Origin: Rubrivivax sp.
Lineage (GTDB): Bacteria; Pseudomonadota; Gammaproteobacteria; Burkholderiales; Burkholderiaceae_C
Direction of reading: 5' to 3'
Length of the DNA stretch: 53,351 nt
Assembly: GCA_030681795.1 (NCBI GenBank)
Contig: JAUXRG010000019.1
Coordinates: forward strand, 1 to 53,351
This document shows, piece by piece, positions 11,649 through 20,861 of this stretch. A program made the translations under genes and the position numbers. The notes under the pieces were generated by a model. That model did no database searches. It had not been told where the DNA came from and worked only from the letters and a program-made list of their open reading frames with translations. Positions within the stretch are counted from its first letter, which is position 1, and every line of letters begins with the position of its first letter.

Positions 11649-12391
11649 GCGGCAGCACCCCTGCGTTGAACCCATTCGTGGATGGCGAACGAGGCCACGT
11701 CCTCGGCGTAGCTGTTGACGCCGAAGCCGGCGTCGTAGCCCAGTTCCTTGGCCAGCTCGTGGCTGATGCGCGGCCCGCCGACGATCAGGATCACGCGCTC
11801 GCGCAGGCCTTCGGCTTCCAGGATGTCGGACAGGCGCGTCAGGTTGTCGAGGTGGATATTCTTCTGCGTCACCACCTGCGAGACCAGAATGACATCGGCC
11901 TGCTCCTCGATGGCGCGCGTGACCAGCGCTTCGGAATCCACCTGCGCGCCCAGGTTCACGGCGCGGATCTGGTGGTAGCTCTCCAGCCCCTTGTGGCCGT
12001 TGTAGCCCTTCATGTTCATGATCGCGTCGATGCCCACGGTGTGCGCGTCGGTCTCTATGCAGGCGCCGATGACGACCATCTTGCGCCCCATCTCCTGGGC
12101 GATGAGGGCGTCGATGCGCTCCTTGTCCAGGACTTCGAACTCGGGCTTGGCCACCTGCACGGTGGCCAGGTCCACGCGGTGCCGGCACTGGCCGTAGACG
12201 ACATAGAAGCTGAAGCCCTGGCCCATGTCCTCGGCGTGGCTCACCGCGGGTTCGTCCAGGCCCATGGCCAGGGCCAGGCGGCGCGCGGCCTCCTTGGCGT
12301 TCTCGTCCAGCGCCACGGGCAGGGTGAAGGAGAGCTGCACGCGCCCGTCGTCGAGCGTGTCGCCGTAGGGCTTGACCCATTGTTCGGTCAT
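11645..12391 (-). CDS. kamE: Lysine 5,6-aminomutase beta subunit
   Basis: A 248-residue cobalamin- and PLP-binding subunit of the adenosylcobalamin-dependent mutase that converts L-beta-lysine to 3,5-diaminohexanoate. The base-off B12 motif is DAHTVG, with His117 as the lower cobalt ligand. Lys128 in NMKGYNG lies 11 residues later, the same spacing as the His133/Lys144 pair of the clostridial enzyme (from memory), so it should be the PLP lysine. IVGGPRI is near residue 206. It overlaps both kamD and kal by ATGA, so the three are tightly coupled. Confidence 0.96.
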   Translation of the reverse strand: MTEQWVKPYGDTLDDGRVQLSFTLPVALDENAKEAARRLALAMGLDEPAVSHAEDMGQGFSFYVVYGQCRHRVDLATVQVAKPEFEVLDKERIDALIAQEMGRKMVVIGACIETDAHTVGIDAIMNMKGYNGHKGLESYHQIRAVNLGAQVDSEALVTRAIEEQADVILVSQVVTQKNIHLDNLTRLSDILEAEGLRERVILIVGGPRISHELAKELGYDAGFGVNSYAEDVASFAIHEWVQRRGAAA

Positions 12392-13926
12392 TTCAGCATC
12401 AGCTCGGCAAAGGGGTTGAGGTAATCGTCGGCCTTTGGCGTGACGCCGTCCAGCCCCTTGCCGCCGTCGGGCTTGCGCGAGATCTCGGCGAAACGGCCCT
12501 GGCCGATGGCCGCTGGCAAACCGATGCGCGCGACCTCGGCGAGCAGGGTTTCGGCTTCGGCCAGCACGGTCTGCGCGCGCTGCTCGATCAGGCCGCCGGG
12601 CTTGAACTCGATCTCGGCATGCAGGTCGCGCATGGTGCCGAAGACATAGCGCGCGTTCTGGATGGAGAGGAAGCGGTCCTGGATGAAGGGCGTGTGGATG
12701 GCCTCGGTCATCATGCCCAGCAGGTGGATATTCTGGTTGGTGACCGTGCTCACCATATTGAACAGCGCGTCCTGCACATGGCCGCGGAAGATGTTGCCCG
12801 TCATGTGCTTGGTCGGCGGCATGTACTTCAGCGTGGCCTCGGGGAACACCTGGCGCACCAGCTGCGCGTGGGCCAGCTCCCAGAGGAAGCCGTTTTCCAT
12901 GCCGGGGTCGATCTCGAAGGCGTGGCCCAGGCCCATCTGCGCGGGCGTCAAGCCCGAGAGCAAGGCGAACTGCTCGTTGATGAGCTGCGAGGCCAGCACG
13001 GTGTGCGCCGCGTCGAAGGCGTCGGCCGTGGTCAGGTAGTTGTCCTCGCCGGTATTGATGATGATGCCGGCGTAGGCGTTGATGGTGCGCGAGAAGAACT
13101 GGTCGATGAAGGTCCGCTTCATATTGATGTCGCGGAAGATGATGCCGTACATCGAGTCGTTGAGCATCATGTCCAGCCGCTCCATCGCGCCCATGGCGGC
13201 GATCTCGGGCATGCACAGGCCGGAGCAGTAATTCGTCAGGCGGATATAGCGCTGCACCTTGTCGCCCACCTCGTCGAGCGCGGCGCGCATGAGGCGGAAA
13301 TTCTCCTGCGTGGCATAGGTGCCGCCGAAGCCCTCGGTGGTGGCGCCGTAAGGCACGTAGTCGAGCAGGCTCTGGCCGGTAGAGCGGATCACGGCGACGA
13401 TATCCGCGCCCTGCTCGGCGGCGGCGCGCGCCTGCACGATATCTTCGAAGATGTTGCCGGTGGCCACGATGAGGTACAGCCACGGGAACCTGCCCTCGCC
13501 CACCGCCGCGATCTTGGCCGCGCGGTGCTCGCGCTGGCGGGCGATGTGCTCGCAGGCTTGCCGGGCCTGCGCGCGCGCGCCGGCGTGGGCGGCCCGCATG
13601 TCGCGCGGCGCGGTGAGCGTGAAGCGGCCCGCGGCCACGGCCTGCGCCACTTGCTGCGCGGTCCAGCCCTGCTCGGCCATCGCCGCGGCCACCACGGTGG
13701 CGGCGCCCAGTGGCAGCAGGCCCTGCGCCTGCAGGTGCTCGACGACGCGGTTGGGCAGCGGCACCTGGTTGTCGTCCACGCCGTCCACACCCATCAGGCG
13801 CAGGCTGGCGCGCTCCACGGTGGTGGTGGTGAAGGGCTGCATCTCGCGCCACACCTGCTGCGCGACTTTCCGCGCCGACTCGCGGGCGCCTGCGATGCGG
13901 GCCGCGTCAAGTTGCAAGTGGGCCAT
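12388..13926 (-). CDS. kamD: Lysine 5,6-aminomutase alpha subunit
   Basis: A 512-residue TIM-barrel subunit carrying most of the substrate and PLP contacts of lysine 5,6-aminomutase. Segments characteristic of the family include [14 protein letters not shown] near residue 31, [37 protein letters not shown] and [18 protein letters not shown]. Length matches the ~515-residue family. It overlaps the upstream P-loop gene by 20 bp and kamE by 4 bp, consistent with 1:1 production of alpha and beta. Confidence 0.96.
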   Translation of the reverse strand: MAHLQLDAARIAGARESARKVAQQVWREMQPFTTTTVERASLRLMGVDGVDDNQVPLPNRVVEHLQAQGLLPLGAATVVAAAMAEQGWTAQQVAQAVAAGRFTLTAPRDMRAAHAGARAQARQACEHIARQREHRAAKIAAVGEGRFPWLYLIVATGNIFEDIVQARAAAEQGADIVAVIRSTGQSLLDYVPYGATTEGFGGTYATQENFRLMRAALDEVGDKVQRYIRLTNYCSGLCMPEIAAMGAMERLDMMLNDSMYGIIFRDINMKRTFIDQFFSRTINAYAGIIINTGEDNYLTTADAFDAAHTVLASQLINEQFALLSGLTPAQMGLGHAFEIDPGMENGFLWELAHAQLVRQVFPEATLKYMPPTKHMTGNIFRGHVQDALFNMVSTVTNQNIHLLGMMTEAIHTPFIQDRFLSIQNARYVFGTMRDLHAEIEFKPGGLIEQRAQTVLAEAETLLAEVARIGLPAAIGQGRFAEISRKPDGGKGLDGVTPKADDYLNPFAELMLK

Positions 13927-15028
13927 CGGTCGCTTCCATCTCGGTTCGGGTTCGGGACTCCCACTGCACGTCGGTCACCGCATGCCCCGGCAGCGCCGCG
14001 CGCGCGGCCTCCAGGAACGATGCCGCGGCGAAGTGACCGCCGAGCGGGGAAAAGGGGTTCAGGGTGATGCCGGCGATGCGGATGGGCCGCAGTGCGACGA
14101 GCCGCGCGCCGTGGCGTGCCAGGGCGGCGAGGTCGGCGCTCTCGACGAAGAGCCGCGTGCCGTCGGCCACCACCACCGTCAGGCCGGGGTGGCGCGCGGC
14201 CAGGGTCTCGAAGGCCCGCCACAGCGATCGGCCCACCGCGCCGGTGCAGGCCACGGTGCCGATGCCGGCATCGGCGCGTGAATCGGCACATGCATCGGCT
14301 TGCGCGAGCAGCGCCTCGCCGGCATTCAGGCTGGCAACGGCGGCGTGGAACAGGGGCTGGCCTGCCCGGTCCCACAGCGCCACGCCAGCGCCGTCGAACA
14401 GGCTCGCGCAACGCGCCGCCGTGGCCGCATCGGCTTGCGCAATGCCCAGCAGCGTCAGCCGCTCGCGCGTCTTGCGCAGCACGTCGGCCACGCCCCCTCC
14501 AAGCGCCGCCCCGGTGGCCAGCACCACGCCGTCGGCGATGGCCGGCGAGGCGTGCTGGCTGCGGCCCAGCGCGCCGTCCAGGAAGATCAGCTCGGCGCCG
14601 CACTGGCGCAGCCGCGCGATGACGCGCCGCTGGTCGTGGCTGCGCGAGGCGCCGGCGACTTCCATGTCGCCGCCTTCCAGCGCCTCCACGAGGACGATCT
14701 CGCCCATGGCGCTGGCGATGCCCGTGGCGGCCATCGTCTTGTAGCGCAGCCGGGCGCGCTGCAGCGTGCTGCGCGCGGTGGCCACCACGGTGCCCGGCCA
14801 GACAGTTACCGGCGGCTTGGGAAAGTCGAACACCGCGTCGCGCGCCTCGCCGTCGCGGCCGATCGATGTCAACCCCACGGCCACGCCGTCGTCCGCGGCC
14901 TGCGCCAGCAGATGGTTCAGCGCCACCGTCTTGCCGGTGTTCTTGCTCATGCCCATCACCGCCACCGTGCGCATCTCGGCCTCACGCAGGCGTTGCCACA
15001 ACAAGCTGGGCGGGCGCGCTCTCGTCAC
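13907..15028 (-). CDS. P-loop NTPase of the lysine-fermentation operon (candidate aminomutase reactivase)
   Basis: A 373-residue protein with an N-terminal Walker A motif GMSKNTGKT (residues 26-34) after a beta strand (MRTVAVM), like MobB/dethiobiotin-synthetase-type P-loop proteins. The rest contains LVEALEGGDMEV, LIFLDGALGRS and VVVADGTRLF. It lies inside the operon between kdd and kamD. Lysine-fermenting clostridia have extra genes (kamB/kamC) proposed to reactivate the B12 enzyme after cofactor damage, so this is the likely role by position; the exact equivalence is not certain. The start is GTG 15028, 10 bp after kdd; an internal ATG at 14974 sits just before the P-loop and is a real alternative. 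Confidence 0.75.
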   Translation of the reverse strand: MTRARPPSLLWQRLREAEMRTVAVMGMSKNTGKTVALNHLLAQAADDGVAVGLTSIGRDGEARDAVFDFPKPPVTVWPGTVVATARSTLQRARLRYKTMAATGIASAMGEIVLVEALEGGDMEVAGASRSHDQRRVIARLRQCGAELIFLDGALGRSQHASPAIADGVVLATGAALGGGVADVLRKTRERLTLLGIAQADAATAARCASLFDGAGVALWDRAGQPLFHAAVASLNAGEALLAQADACADSRADAGIGTVACTGAVGRSLWRAFETLAARHPGLTVVVADGTRLFVESADLAALARHGARLVALRPIRIAGITLNPFSPLGGHFAAASFLEAARAALPGHAVTDVQWESRTRTEMEATDGPLAT

Positions 15029-15038
15029 GGGCGCCCCT

Positions 15039-16088
15039 TCAGACGAAGCGCGCTTCGAACAGCCGGCGCAGGCTCTCGCTCTCGCGCAGCAGGTTCAGGG
15101 CGTGTTCGGCGTGGCCGCGGGCGTAGCCGTTGCCGACGATCATCTCGATATCCTTGCCCACGCCCTCGGCGCCCAGCGCGGCGGCGGTGAAACTCGTGGC
15201 CATCGAAAAGAAATAGATGCGACCGCCCTGGCGCGTGGCCAGGATGCTGCCCATCTCGGTGTTCGGGATATTCACGCAGTTGATCACCAGGTCGGCCAGG
15301 CGCCCGGCGGTGACGCGATCCACCGCTTCCATCAGCGCCACGGCGTCGGTGGCATCCACTTGCAGCGCGTGGTCCACCCAGCCGAGTTCGAGCATGCGCT
15401 GACAGTCGGCCGCAAAAGGTGAAACGCCGATCACGCAGCCTGTGGTCCCGGCGCGCTTGCGCGCCTCGTAGACGCACAGCGTGCCCGACTTGCCGGCGCC
15501 GCCGATGACCACCACCGTGTCGCCGGGTTTGACGAGGCGCGCGGTCTGCGCCGGCGCGCCGGCCACGTCGAGGATGGCCAGCGCCATCTTCTCGGGGATA
15601 TCGGCCGGCAGCTTCGCATACAGGCCGGTCTCGAAGAGCACGGCCTGGCCGTCGATCTCGATCTGGTCGCGCTCCAGGTGCACGGCGCGGATGGCGTGGA
15701 TCACCAGCGGCGTGAGCGACAGCGAGACCAGCGTGGCGATCTTGTCGCCCGGCTGCAGGTCGATCTTGCCTTGCAGCGCGGCCCCGATCTCGCGCACGGT
15801 GCCTATGAGCATGCCGCCCGAGCCGGTGACCGGGTTGTGCAGCTTGCCGCGCATGGCCACGATGCCGAGAACGATCTCGCCCACGCGCTGTGCCATATGG
15901 ACAGCGTCGCCACCCGCTTCGGCCTTGATCTGCGTGAAGCTGGCCGCATCGACGTTGAGCGCACTCACGTCGATGAGGATCTCGTTGTCGGCGATCGCCA
16001 TCGCGTTGTCGATCTTCCACGCCCCTTGCGGCAGCACGCCCAGGGGCTCGATCACGCGGTGCGTGCCGTAGGGAGAGGCTTTCGTCAT
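15039..16088 (-). CDS. kdd: L-erythro-3,5-diaminohexanoate dehydrogenase
   Basis: A 349-residue NAD(P)-dependent enzyme that oxidatively deaminates 3,5-diaminohexanoate to 3-keto-5-aminohexanoate. It has an alcohol-dehydrogenase-like fold with the Rossmann glycine motif VVVIGGAGKSG near residues 192-202. It also has the family-specific opening GTHRVIEP and GSGGMLIGTV. ATG 16088 is chosen over an upstream in-frame TTG at 16115 because it starts at the conserved N-terminus. It sits between kamA and the P-loop gene in pathway order. Confidence 0.94.
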   Translation of the reverse strand: MTKASPYGTHRVIEPLGVLPQGAWKIDNAMAIADNEILIDVSALNVDAASFTQIKAEAGGDAVHMAQRVGEIVLGIVAMRGKLHNPVTGSGGMLIGTVREIGAALQGKIDLQPGDKIATLVSLSLTPLVIHAIRAVHLERDQIEIDGQAVLFETGLYAKLPADIPEKMALAILDVAGAPAQTARLVKPGDTVVVIGGAGKSGTLCVYEARKRAGTTGCVIGVSPFAADCQRMLELGWVDHALQVDATDAVALMEAVDRVTAGRLADLVINCVNIPNTEMGSILATRQGGRIYFFSMATSFTAAALGAEGVGKDIEMIVGNGYARGHAEHALNLLRESESLRRLFEARFV

Positions 16089-16124
16089 GACGATGTCCGC
16101 GGCCGGCTCGTGCAAGCCCGACCC

Positions 16125-17321
16125 TCAGTTGCTCTGGCTGGGCACGCGGAACTCGCGGCCCAGGCCGGGCATCTCGACTTCCTTGCCGGCGTAGTTGCGG
16201 CACTTCACCGTGGTGCCGCTGCCGTCGGGCAGGGGCTCCTCGCGCACGTAGGTGGGGATGATGGGCAGCTTGCCCAGCCCGCCCAGGCCGTCGACGATGA
16301 AGGTGGGCACCGCCGGACCGCTGATCCAGCCGCGCAGGCCCTCGTAGAGCTCGAGCATGCGGTGGTGCGGCACGATGAAGTGGTGCGCGCCCTCGACCAT
16401 GTCGGTGGAGTACACGTAGTACGGGCGCACGCCCATCTCGATGCTCTGCATGAAGAGCTCGCGCATCACCGCCACGTCGTCGTTGACGCCCTTCAGACAC
16501 ACCGTCTGCAGGCCCATCATGATGCCGGCCTTCTGGATCAACTTCACGCGCTGACGCAGCAGCGGCGTGATCTCCTTGGGGTGGTTGATGTGGATATTGA
16601 CCATCTGCACGCGGTGCTTTTCCAGCACCGCGCAGAGCTCGGGGGTGACCCGCGTGGGCATCTGCACCACCATGCGCGACCCCATGCGCAGGAAGCGCAC
16701 GTGCGGCGCACGGCGACGGATCTCGCCCAGGATGTAGTCCAGCCGGTCATCGTCGAAGGTCAGCGGGTCGCCGCCCGAGAGCAGCACGTCGTCGATATCC
16801 TTGTTGGCGGCGATGTAGTCGATGGAGTGCTCGATCTCGTCCTTGTGCACCGAGCCCTTGGGCTGCGAAACCATGCGTTTGCGCGTGCAGAAGCGGCACA
16901 GCGTGGCGCAGGTGTTGCTCACCAGGAAGAGCACGCGCCTGGGGTAGCGGTGCACGACGCTGGTGCCGGGGATGGTGTCGCCTTCCTCGCCGAGCTGGTC
17001 GAGCATGGTGGCGAAGCCGGGTTTGGTTTCCTCGTGGTGCGAGGGCAGGTATTGCAGGCGGATCGGGCAATTCGGGTCGTCCCGGTCCATCAGCTTGGCC
17101 ATGTAAGGCGAGACGGCGATGGCGAACTTGGCGTAGACCGTATCGTTGACGTTCTCGACATGGTTCAGCAGGCCGGCGAGTTCCGTGTGCCGCGTATAGC
17201 GGCGCGAAAACTGGTCTTGCCAAGTCTCGGACTCGGGGTCGTAGGCCTCGAGTTCGGCCCGCGTGAGCAGCTTGCCGGTGTGGGGCTTGGTGGGGCGGAT
17301 GGCGACGACTCTCTGCAGCAT
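16125..17321 (-). CDS. kamA: L-lysine 2,3-aminomutase (radical SAM)
   Basis: A 398-residue radical-SAM, PLP-dependent enzyme that shifts the alpha-amino group of L-lysine to give L-beta-lysine, the entry step of the pathway. The FeS/SAM motif is CATLCRFC (Cys138, Cys142, Cys145). The PLP lysine is probably Lys351 in GLGGLGKLP. HINHPKE and VYSTDMVEGAHHF are also family signatures. The length and the C-terminal extension fit lysine-degrading KamA better than shorter EpmB-type proteins. AGGAG lies 6 bases before the ATG. It is the first gene of the operon and divergent from the Lrp-type gene. Confidence 0.96.
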   Translation of the reverse strand: MLQRVVAIRPTKPHTGKLLTRAELEAYDPESETWQDQFSRRYTRHTELAGLLNHVENVNDTVYAKFAIAVSPYMAKLMDRDDPNCPIRLQYLPSHHEETKPGFATMLDQLGEEGDTIPGTSVVHRYPRRVLFLVSNTCATLCRFCTRKRMVSQPKGSVHKDEIEHSIDYIAANKDIDDVLLSGGDPLTFDDDRLDYILGEIRRRAPHVRFLRMGSRMVVQMPTRVTPELCAVLEKHRVQMVNIHINHPKEITPLLRQRVKLIQKAGIMMGLQTVCLKGVNDDVAVMRELFMQSIEMGVRPYYVYSTDMVEGAHHFIVPHHRMLELYEGLRGWISGPAVPTFIVDGLGGLGKLPIIPTYVREEPLPDGSGTTVKCRNYAGKEVEMPGLGREFRVPSQSN

Positions 17322-17473
17322 GTTCGCTCCTGGGCTGGGTAGGCAGCCGCCGGAGGGCCGCCCTTGAGAAAAATTCTAGGAACCGCGCAAGCCGAAGGAA
17401 ACGTGCAGCTTGCCCGAAGGCATTTCGAGGTTTCGGCCACAATGCACTCAAATCGTACAAAGTGACTGATTCC
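17322..17473. promoter_or_regulatory. Divergent control region between kamA operon and lrp-type gene
   Basis: A 152-bp spacer, more AT-rich than its surroundings. It contains an AGAA-AAA-TTCT dyad (17367-17377), a GCAAGC/GCTTGC inverted repeat (17387-17392 and 17408-17413) and GCCGAA/TTCGGC arms (17391-17396 and 17432-17437). Lrp/AsnC proteins bind AT-rich imperfect palindromes, so the AGAA/TTCT site is the best operator candidate. No confident -35/-10 pair was assigned. Confidence 0.55.
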
Positions 17474-17917
17474 ATGCCCGACGCCCTGGATACGCTGGAC
17501 CAGCAGCTCATCGCGGCCCTCAAGGTCAACGCCCGCCTGCCCGTGGCCCGGCTGGCCCGCGCCCTGGGCTGTGCGCGCAGCACGGTGCAGCTGCGGCTGA
17601 AGGCGCTCGAGGACCGTGGCGTGCTCACCGGCTACACCGTGAGCCTGGCGCGCCCCGACGCGGCCCGGCGCATCCACGCCATCGTGCTCATCGCCATCGA
17701 CTCGAAGCACGAGAGCGACGTGGTCAAGGCGCTGGCGCGGCGCCACGAGATCGACCGCGTCTACTCGGTGAGCGGCCGCTACGACCTGTGCGCCATGATC
17801 TCCACCGAATCGACCCAGGAACTCGACGCGGTGATCGACCGCATGCGCGCCGTGAAGGGCGTGAACGAGACTTTCTCGACCCTCCTTCTCAGCACCAAGC
17901 TCGAACGCCCGGCGTAG
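17474..17917 (+). CDS. Lrp/AsnC-family transcriptional regulator of the lysine operon (inferred)
   Basis: A 147-residue regulator. The N-terminal winged helix (about 5-55: LDQQLIAALKVNARLPVARL, then RSTVQLRLKALEDRGVL) is followed by an RAM effector-binding domain with VYSVSGRYDLCAMI (about 98-111). The family responds to amino acids and binds as dimers of dimers. Divergent placement beside kamA strongly suggests that it senses lysine or a related amine and controls the operon; this is inference from context. ATG 17474 is preferred to GTG 17462, which adds only four residues. Confidence 0.92.
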   Translation: MPDALDTLDQQLIAALKVNARLPVARLARALGCARSTVQLRLKALEDRGVLTGYTVSLARPDAARRIHAIVLIAIDSKHESDVVKALARRHEIDRVYSVSGRYDLCAMISTESTQELDAVIDRMRAVKGVNETFSTLLLSTKLERPA

Positions 17918-17956
17918 GCGGCGCCCCCTGGCGCGATTTGGGACAATCGCGCCACG

Positions 17957-19231
17957 ATGAACGCCGACGACCTCCCCACCTACATGGCCCAGCTGGGCCG
18001 CGCCGCGCGAGCGGCCGCCGCCGTGATGGCGGCCGCACCCACGGCGGCCAAGGACCGGGCGCTGCGGGCCCTGGCGCGCCGGCTGCGCGAGCAGGCCGCC
18101 GGGTTGCAGGCCGCCAATGCCCGCGACCTCGAGGCGGCACGCGCCGCCGGCCTGGCCGCACCTCTGGTCGACCGCCTGCGGCTCGACGCGAAGATCATCG
18201 AGACGGTGGCGCAGGGTTGCGAACAGATCGCCGCCATGCCCGACCCGGTGGGCGAGATCAGCGGCGTGAAGCGCCGGCCCAGCGGCATCAGCGTGGGCCA
18301 CATGCGCGTGCCGCTGGGCGTCTTCGGCATGATCTACGAGAGCCGGCCCAACGTCACCATCGAGGCCGCGTCGCTAGCCCTCAAGAGCGGCAATGCCTGC
18401 ATCCTGCGTGGCGGCTCGGAGGCCCTGCATTCGAACCTGGCGCTGTGGCGGCTGGTGCAGGCCGCACTCGTCGAGGCCGGTCTGCCCGCCACCGCCGTGC
18501 AGCTGGTCGAGACCACCGACCGCGCCGCCGTCGGCCACCTCATCACCATGCCCGAGGCGGTGGACGTGATCATCCCGCGCGGCGGCAAGAGTCTCATCGC
18601 ACGCATCGCCGCCGAAGCGCGCGTGCCCGTCATCAAGCACCTGGACGGCAACTGCCACGTCTATGTGGACGCCGAGGTCGACCTCGAGCAGGCGCTGCGC
18701 GTGGCCGACAACGCCAAGACGCAGAAATACAGCCCCTGCAACGCCGCCGAATCGCTGCTCGTGCACGAGGCGCAGGCCGCCGCCTTCCTGCCGCGCATCG
18801 GCGCGATCTTCGCCGCCAAGGGCGTGGAAATGCGCTGCGACGGCCGCGCCGCGGCGCTGCTCGGCGGCCTGCCCCACGTGGTGCGCGCGAGCGAGGCCGA
18901 CTGGGCCACCGAGTACCTGGCGCCCATCATCAGCATCAAGGTCGTGGCCACGCTGGACGAAGCCATAACGCACATCAATCATTTCGGCTCGCACCACACC
19001 GACGCCATCCTCACGACGAACCACCCGAATGCGATGCGCTTCCTGCGCGAGGTCGATTCGGCCAGCGTGATGGTGAATGCCAGCACGCGTTTCGCCGACG
19101 GCTTCGAGTACGGCCTGGGCGCCGAGATCGGCATCTCCACCGACAAACTGCACGCCCGCGGGCCCGTCGGCCTGGAGGGCCTGACCTCGCTGAAGTGGGT
19201 GGTGCTCGGCCAGGGCGAGTTGCGCACGTGA
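17957..19231 (+). CDS. proA: Glutamate-5-semialdehyde dehydrogenase (gamma-glutamyl phosphate reductase)
   Basis: A 424-residue NADPH-dependent enzyme of proline biosynthesis that reduces gamma-glutamyl phosphate. The aldehyde-dehydrogenase fold is complete: [22 protein letters not shown], and the catalytic Cys261 in [17 protein letters not shown] and the C-terminal GLTSLKWVV are typical for ProA. Its stop overlaps the GTG start of the LemA-like gene. proB is not in this window. Confidence 0.97.
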   Translation: MNADDLPTYMAQLGRAARAAAAVMAAAPTAAKDRALRALARRLREQAAGLQAANARDLEAARAAGLAAPLVDRLRLDAKIIETVAQGCEQIAAMPDPVGEISGVKRRPSGISVGHMRVPLGVFGMIYESRPNVTIEAASLALKSGNACILRGGSEALHSNLALWRLVQAALVEAGLPATAVQLVETTDRAAVGHLITMPEAVDVIIPRGGKSLIARIAAEARVPVIKHLDGNCHVYVDAEVDLEQALRVADNAKTQKYSPCNAAESLLVHEAQAAAFLPRIGAIFAAKGVEMRCDGRAAALLGGLPHVVRASEADWATEYLAPIISIKVVATLDEAITHINHFGSHHTDAILTTNHPNAMRFLREVDSASVMVNASTRFADGFEYGLGAEIGISTDKLHARGPVGLEGLTSLKWVVLGQGELRT

Positions 19232-19773
19232 CCGGCCGCCAGTGGGCCGCATTGGCGCTGGGCGCCGTCGCCGTATTCTGGATGGTCGGGGCCTACAACC
19301 GCCTGGTGGCGCTGCGCAACGTCATCTTCCAGGCCTGGGCCAAAGTTGACGAAGCCCTGGGCCAGCGCACGGCGGCGATCGAGCCGCTGCTGGCCGCACT
19401 GCACGAGCCCCTGGCCACCGAGCAGGGGGCGCTGGACACCTTGCAGGCCGCGCAGGCCGACGCCGTTCGCGCCGCCACCACCCTGCGCACCCGGCCCGTG
19501 CACGAACGCCACGCCAGCGCCTGGGTGGCGTCCGAAGCGGCACTGGCGGCTGCCGCCAGCCGCGTCTTCGCCCTCCTGGAGCAGCACGCCGAGCTGGCGC
19601 TGCAGGCCCCGGTGGCAGGCGCTACCGCCGGCTGGCGCGAGGCCACCGCGCGGCTGGTCTTTGCCCGCCAGTTGTTCAACGACGCGGCAGACCACTACAA
19701 CGGGGCGATTGCGGTCTTCCCCACCCGCGCGCTGACGCGCCTGTTCGGTTTCGGCCGCGCCGGGAGGATCTAG
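19228..19773 (+). CDS. LemA-family membrane protein
   Basis: A 181-residue protein with one N-terminal membrane helix (about residues 6-23) followed directly by a long helical domain. The LemA signatures YNRLVALRN after the helix and [18 protein letters not shown] near the end are clear, with LFGF at the C-terminus. Function of the family is not established. It starts with GTG overlapping the proA stop, and its 3' end overlaps the convergent dehydrogenase gene by 4 bp. The usual partner TPM-domain genes are not adjacent. Confidence 0.82.
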   Translation: MTGRQWAALALGAVAVFWMVGAYNRLVALRNVIFQAWAKVDEALGQRTAAIEPLLAALHEPLATEQGALDTLQAAQADAVRAATTLRTRPVHERHASAWVASEAALAAAASRVFALLEQHAELALQAPVAGATAGWREATARLVFARQLFNDAADHYNGAIAVFPTRALTRLFGFGRAGRI

Positions 19774-20849
19774 ACCACCCCCGCGGCGGCGTTGACCTGC
19801 GCTGGCGCGACACCCAGGCTTCGTGCGGCGTCGAGGATCTCGGCCCAGGTGGTGGCGTCCACCGGCACGCCTTGGGCGCTGCGCCGCGCGCGGTGGGCGC
19901 GTTCGGCGTCTCCGGCCACCTGCACGTCTGCGAAGCCCTCGCGCGCGGGTGAGGCCTGCACCCAATCCAGGAAGGCCAGCGCCTCGCGCTCGAAGGCCTC
20001 TCGCCCACCCAGCGCCGCCGGGTCGAGCAGCACGCTGAACATGCCGTTGAGCACACGGCGGCGGCTGCCGTCGCTCTCGCGTTGCGTCGCGCCGGCGGCC
20101 AGCGCGCCGCCGAGCAGTTCGCACATCAGGGCCAGGCCGTAGCCCTTGTGCGCGCCGAAAGCCAGCAGCGCCCCCAGCGGCGGCACCACGGCCCAGCGCG
20201 CTTCGGTGCTGGGGCGGCCCTGGTCGTCGATCAGGCAGCCCGGCGGCACCGGCTCGCCCTTGTTGTAGGCCACGCGCGTCTTGCCCTGGGCGATCATGCT
20301 GGTGGCGAAGTCCAGGATCACCGGCGGCCGCCCGGGCAAGGGCACGCCGGCGCAAAACGGGTTGGTGCCGAAACGCGCATCCGATCCGCCGAAGGGCGCG
20401 ACCATGGCGCGCGCAATCACGTTTACGAAGTGCACCGACACCAGGCCCGCGGCCGCCACCTGTTCGGCCCACGCGCCTATGCGGCCCAGGTGGTGCGAGT
20501 TGCCCAGCGCGACGATGCAGCTGCCGTGATCGCGCGCGTGCGCGATGGCCAGCGCCATGGCCTCGCGGCCAATCACCTGCCCGAAGCCTGCGCCGCCGTC
20601 CAGCCGCAGCAGCGTGCCCGCGTCGTTGAGCACGCGCACATGGGCGTTGGGATTCAGGTCACCTTGCAGGTAGGCCTGGGCATAGCGCGGCAGCATGCCC
20701 ACGCCGTGCGAATCGTGGCCGGTGAGGTTGGCTTCGATGAGGTTGCCGGCGACGGCCTGCACTTCGTCTTCGCTGCTGCCGAAGCCGCGCACGACGAGTT
20801 CAATGGCCTGATGCAGGCGCGGCAGCGCAATGGTGTGGTCGTGGCTCAT
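19770..20849 (-). CDS. Malate/L-lactate dehydrogenase-family (Ldh2-type) oxidoreductase
   Basis: A 359-residue NAD(P)-dependent oxidoreductase of the family that includes malate/ureidoglycolate/sulfolactate dehydrogenases and delta1-piperideine-2-carboxylate reductase. The conserved GHDSHGVGMLPRY near residue 45, catalytic NSHHLGRIG near 114, and GSDARFGTNPFC are present. Substrate cannot be fixed from sequence alone. Reduction of a lysine- or proline-derived imine would suit the neighbours but is speculative. It lies downstream of, and on the same strand as, folE and the BLUF gene. Confidence 0.88.
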   Translation of the reverse strand: MSHDHTIALPRLHQAIELVVRGFGSSEDEVQAVAGNLIEANLTGHDSHGVGMLPRYAQAYLQGDLNPNAHVRVLNDAGTLLRLDGGAGFGQVIGREAMALAIAHARDHGSCIVALGNSHHLGRIGAWAEQVAAAGLVSVHFVNVIARAMVAPFGGSDARFGTNPFCAGVPLPGRPPVILDFATSMIAQGKTRVAYNKGEPVPPGCLIDDQGRPSTEARWAVVPPLGALLAFGAHKGYGLALMCELLGGALAAGATQRESDGSRRRVLNGMFSVLLDPAALGGREAFEREALAFLDWVQASPAREGFADVQVAGDAERAHRARRSAQGVPVDATTWAEILDAARSLGVAPAQVNAAAGVV

Positions 20850-20861
20850 GGGGAAACGACT

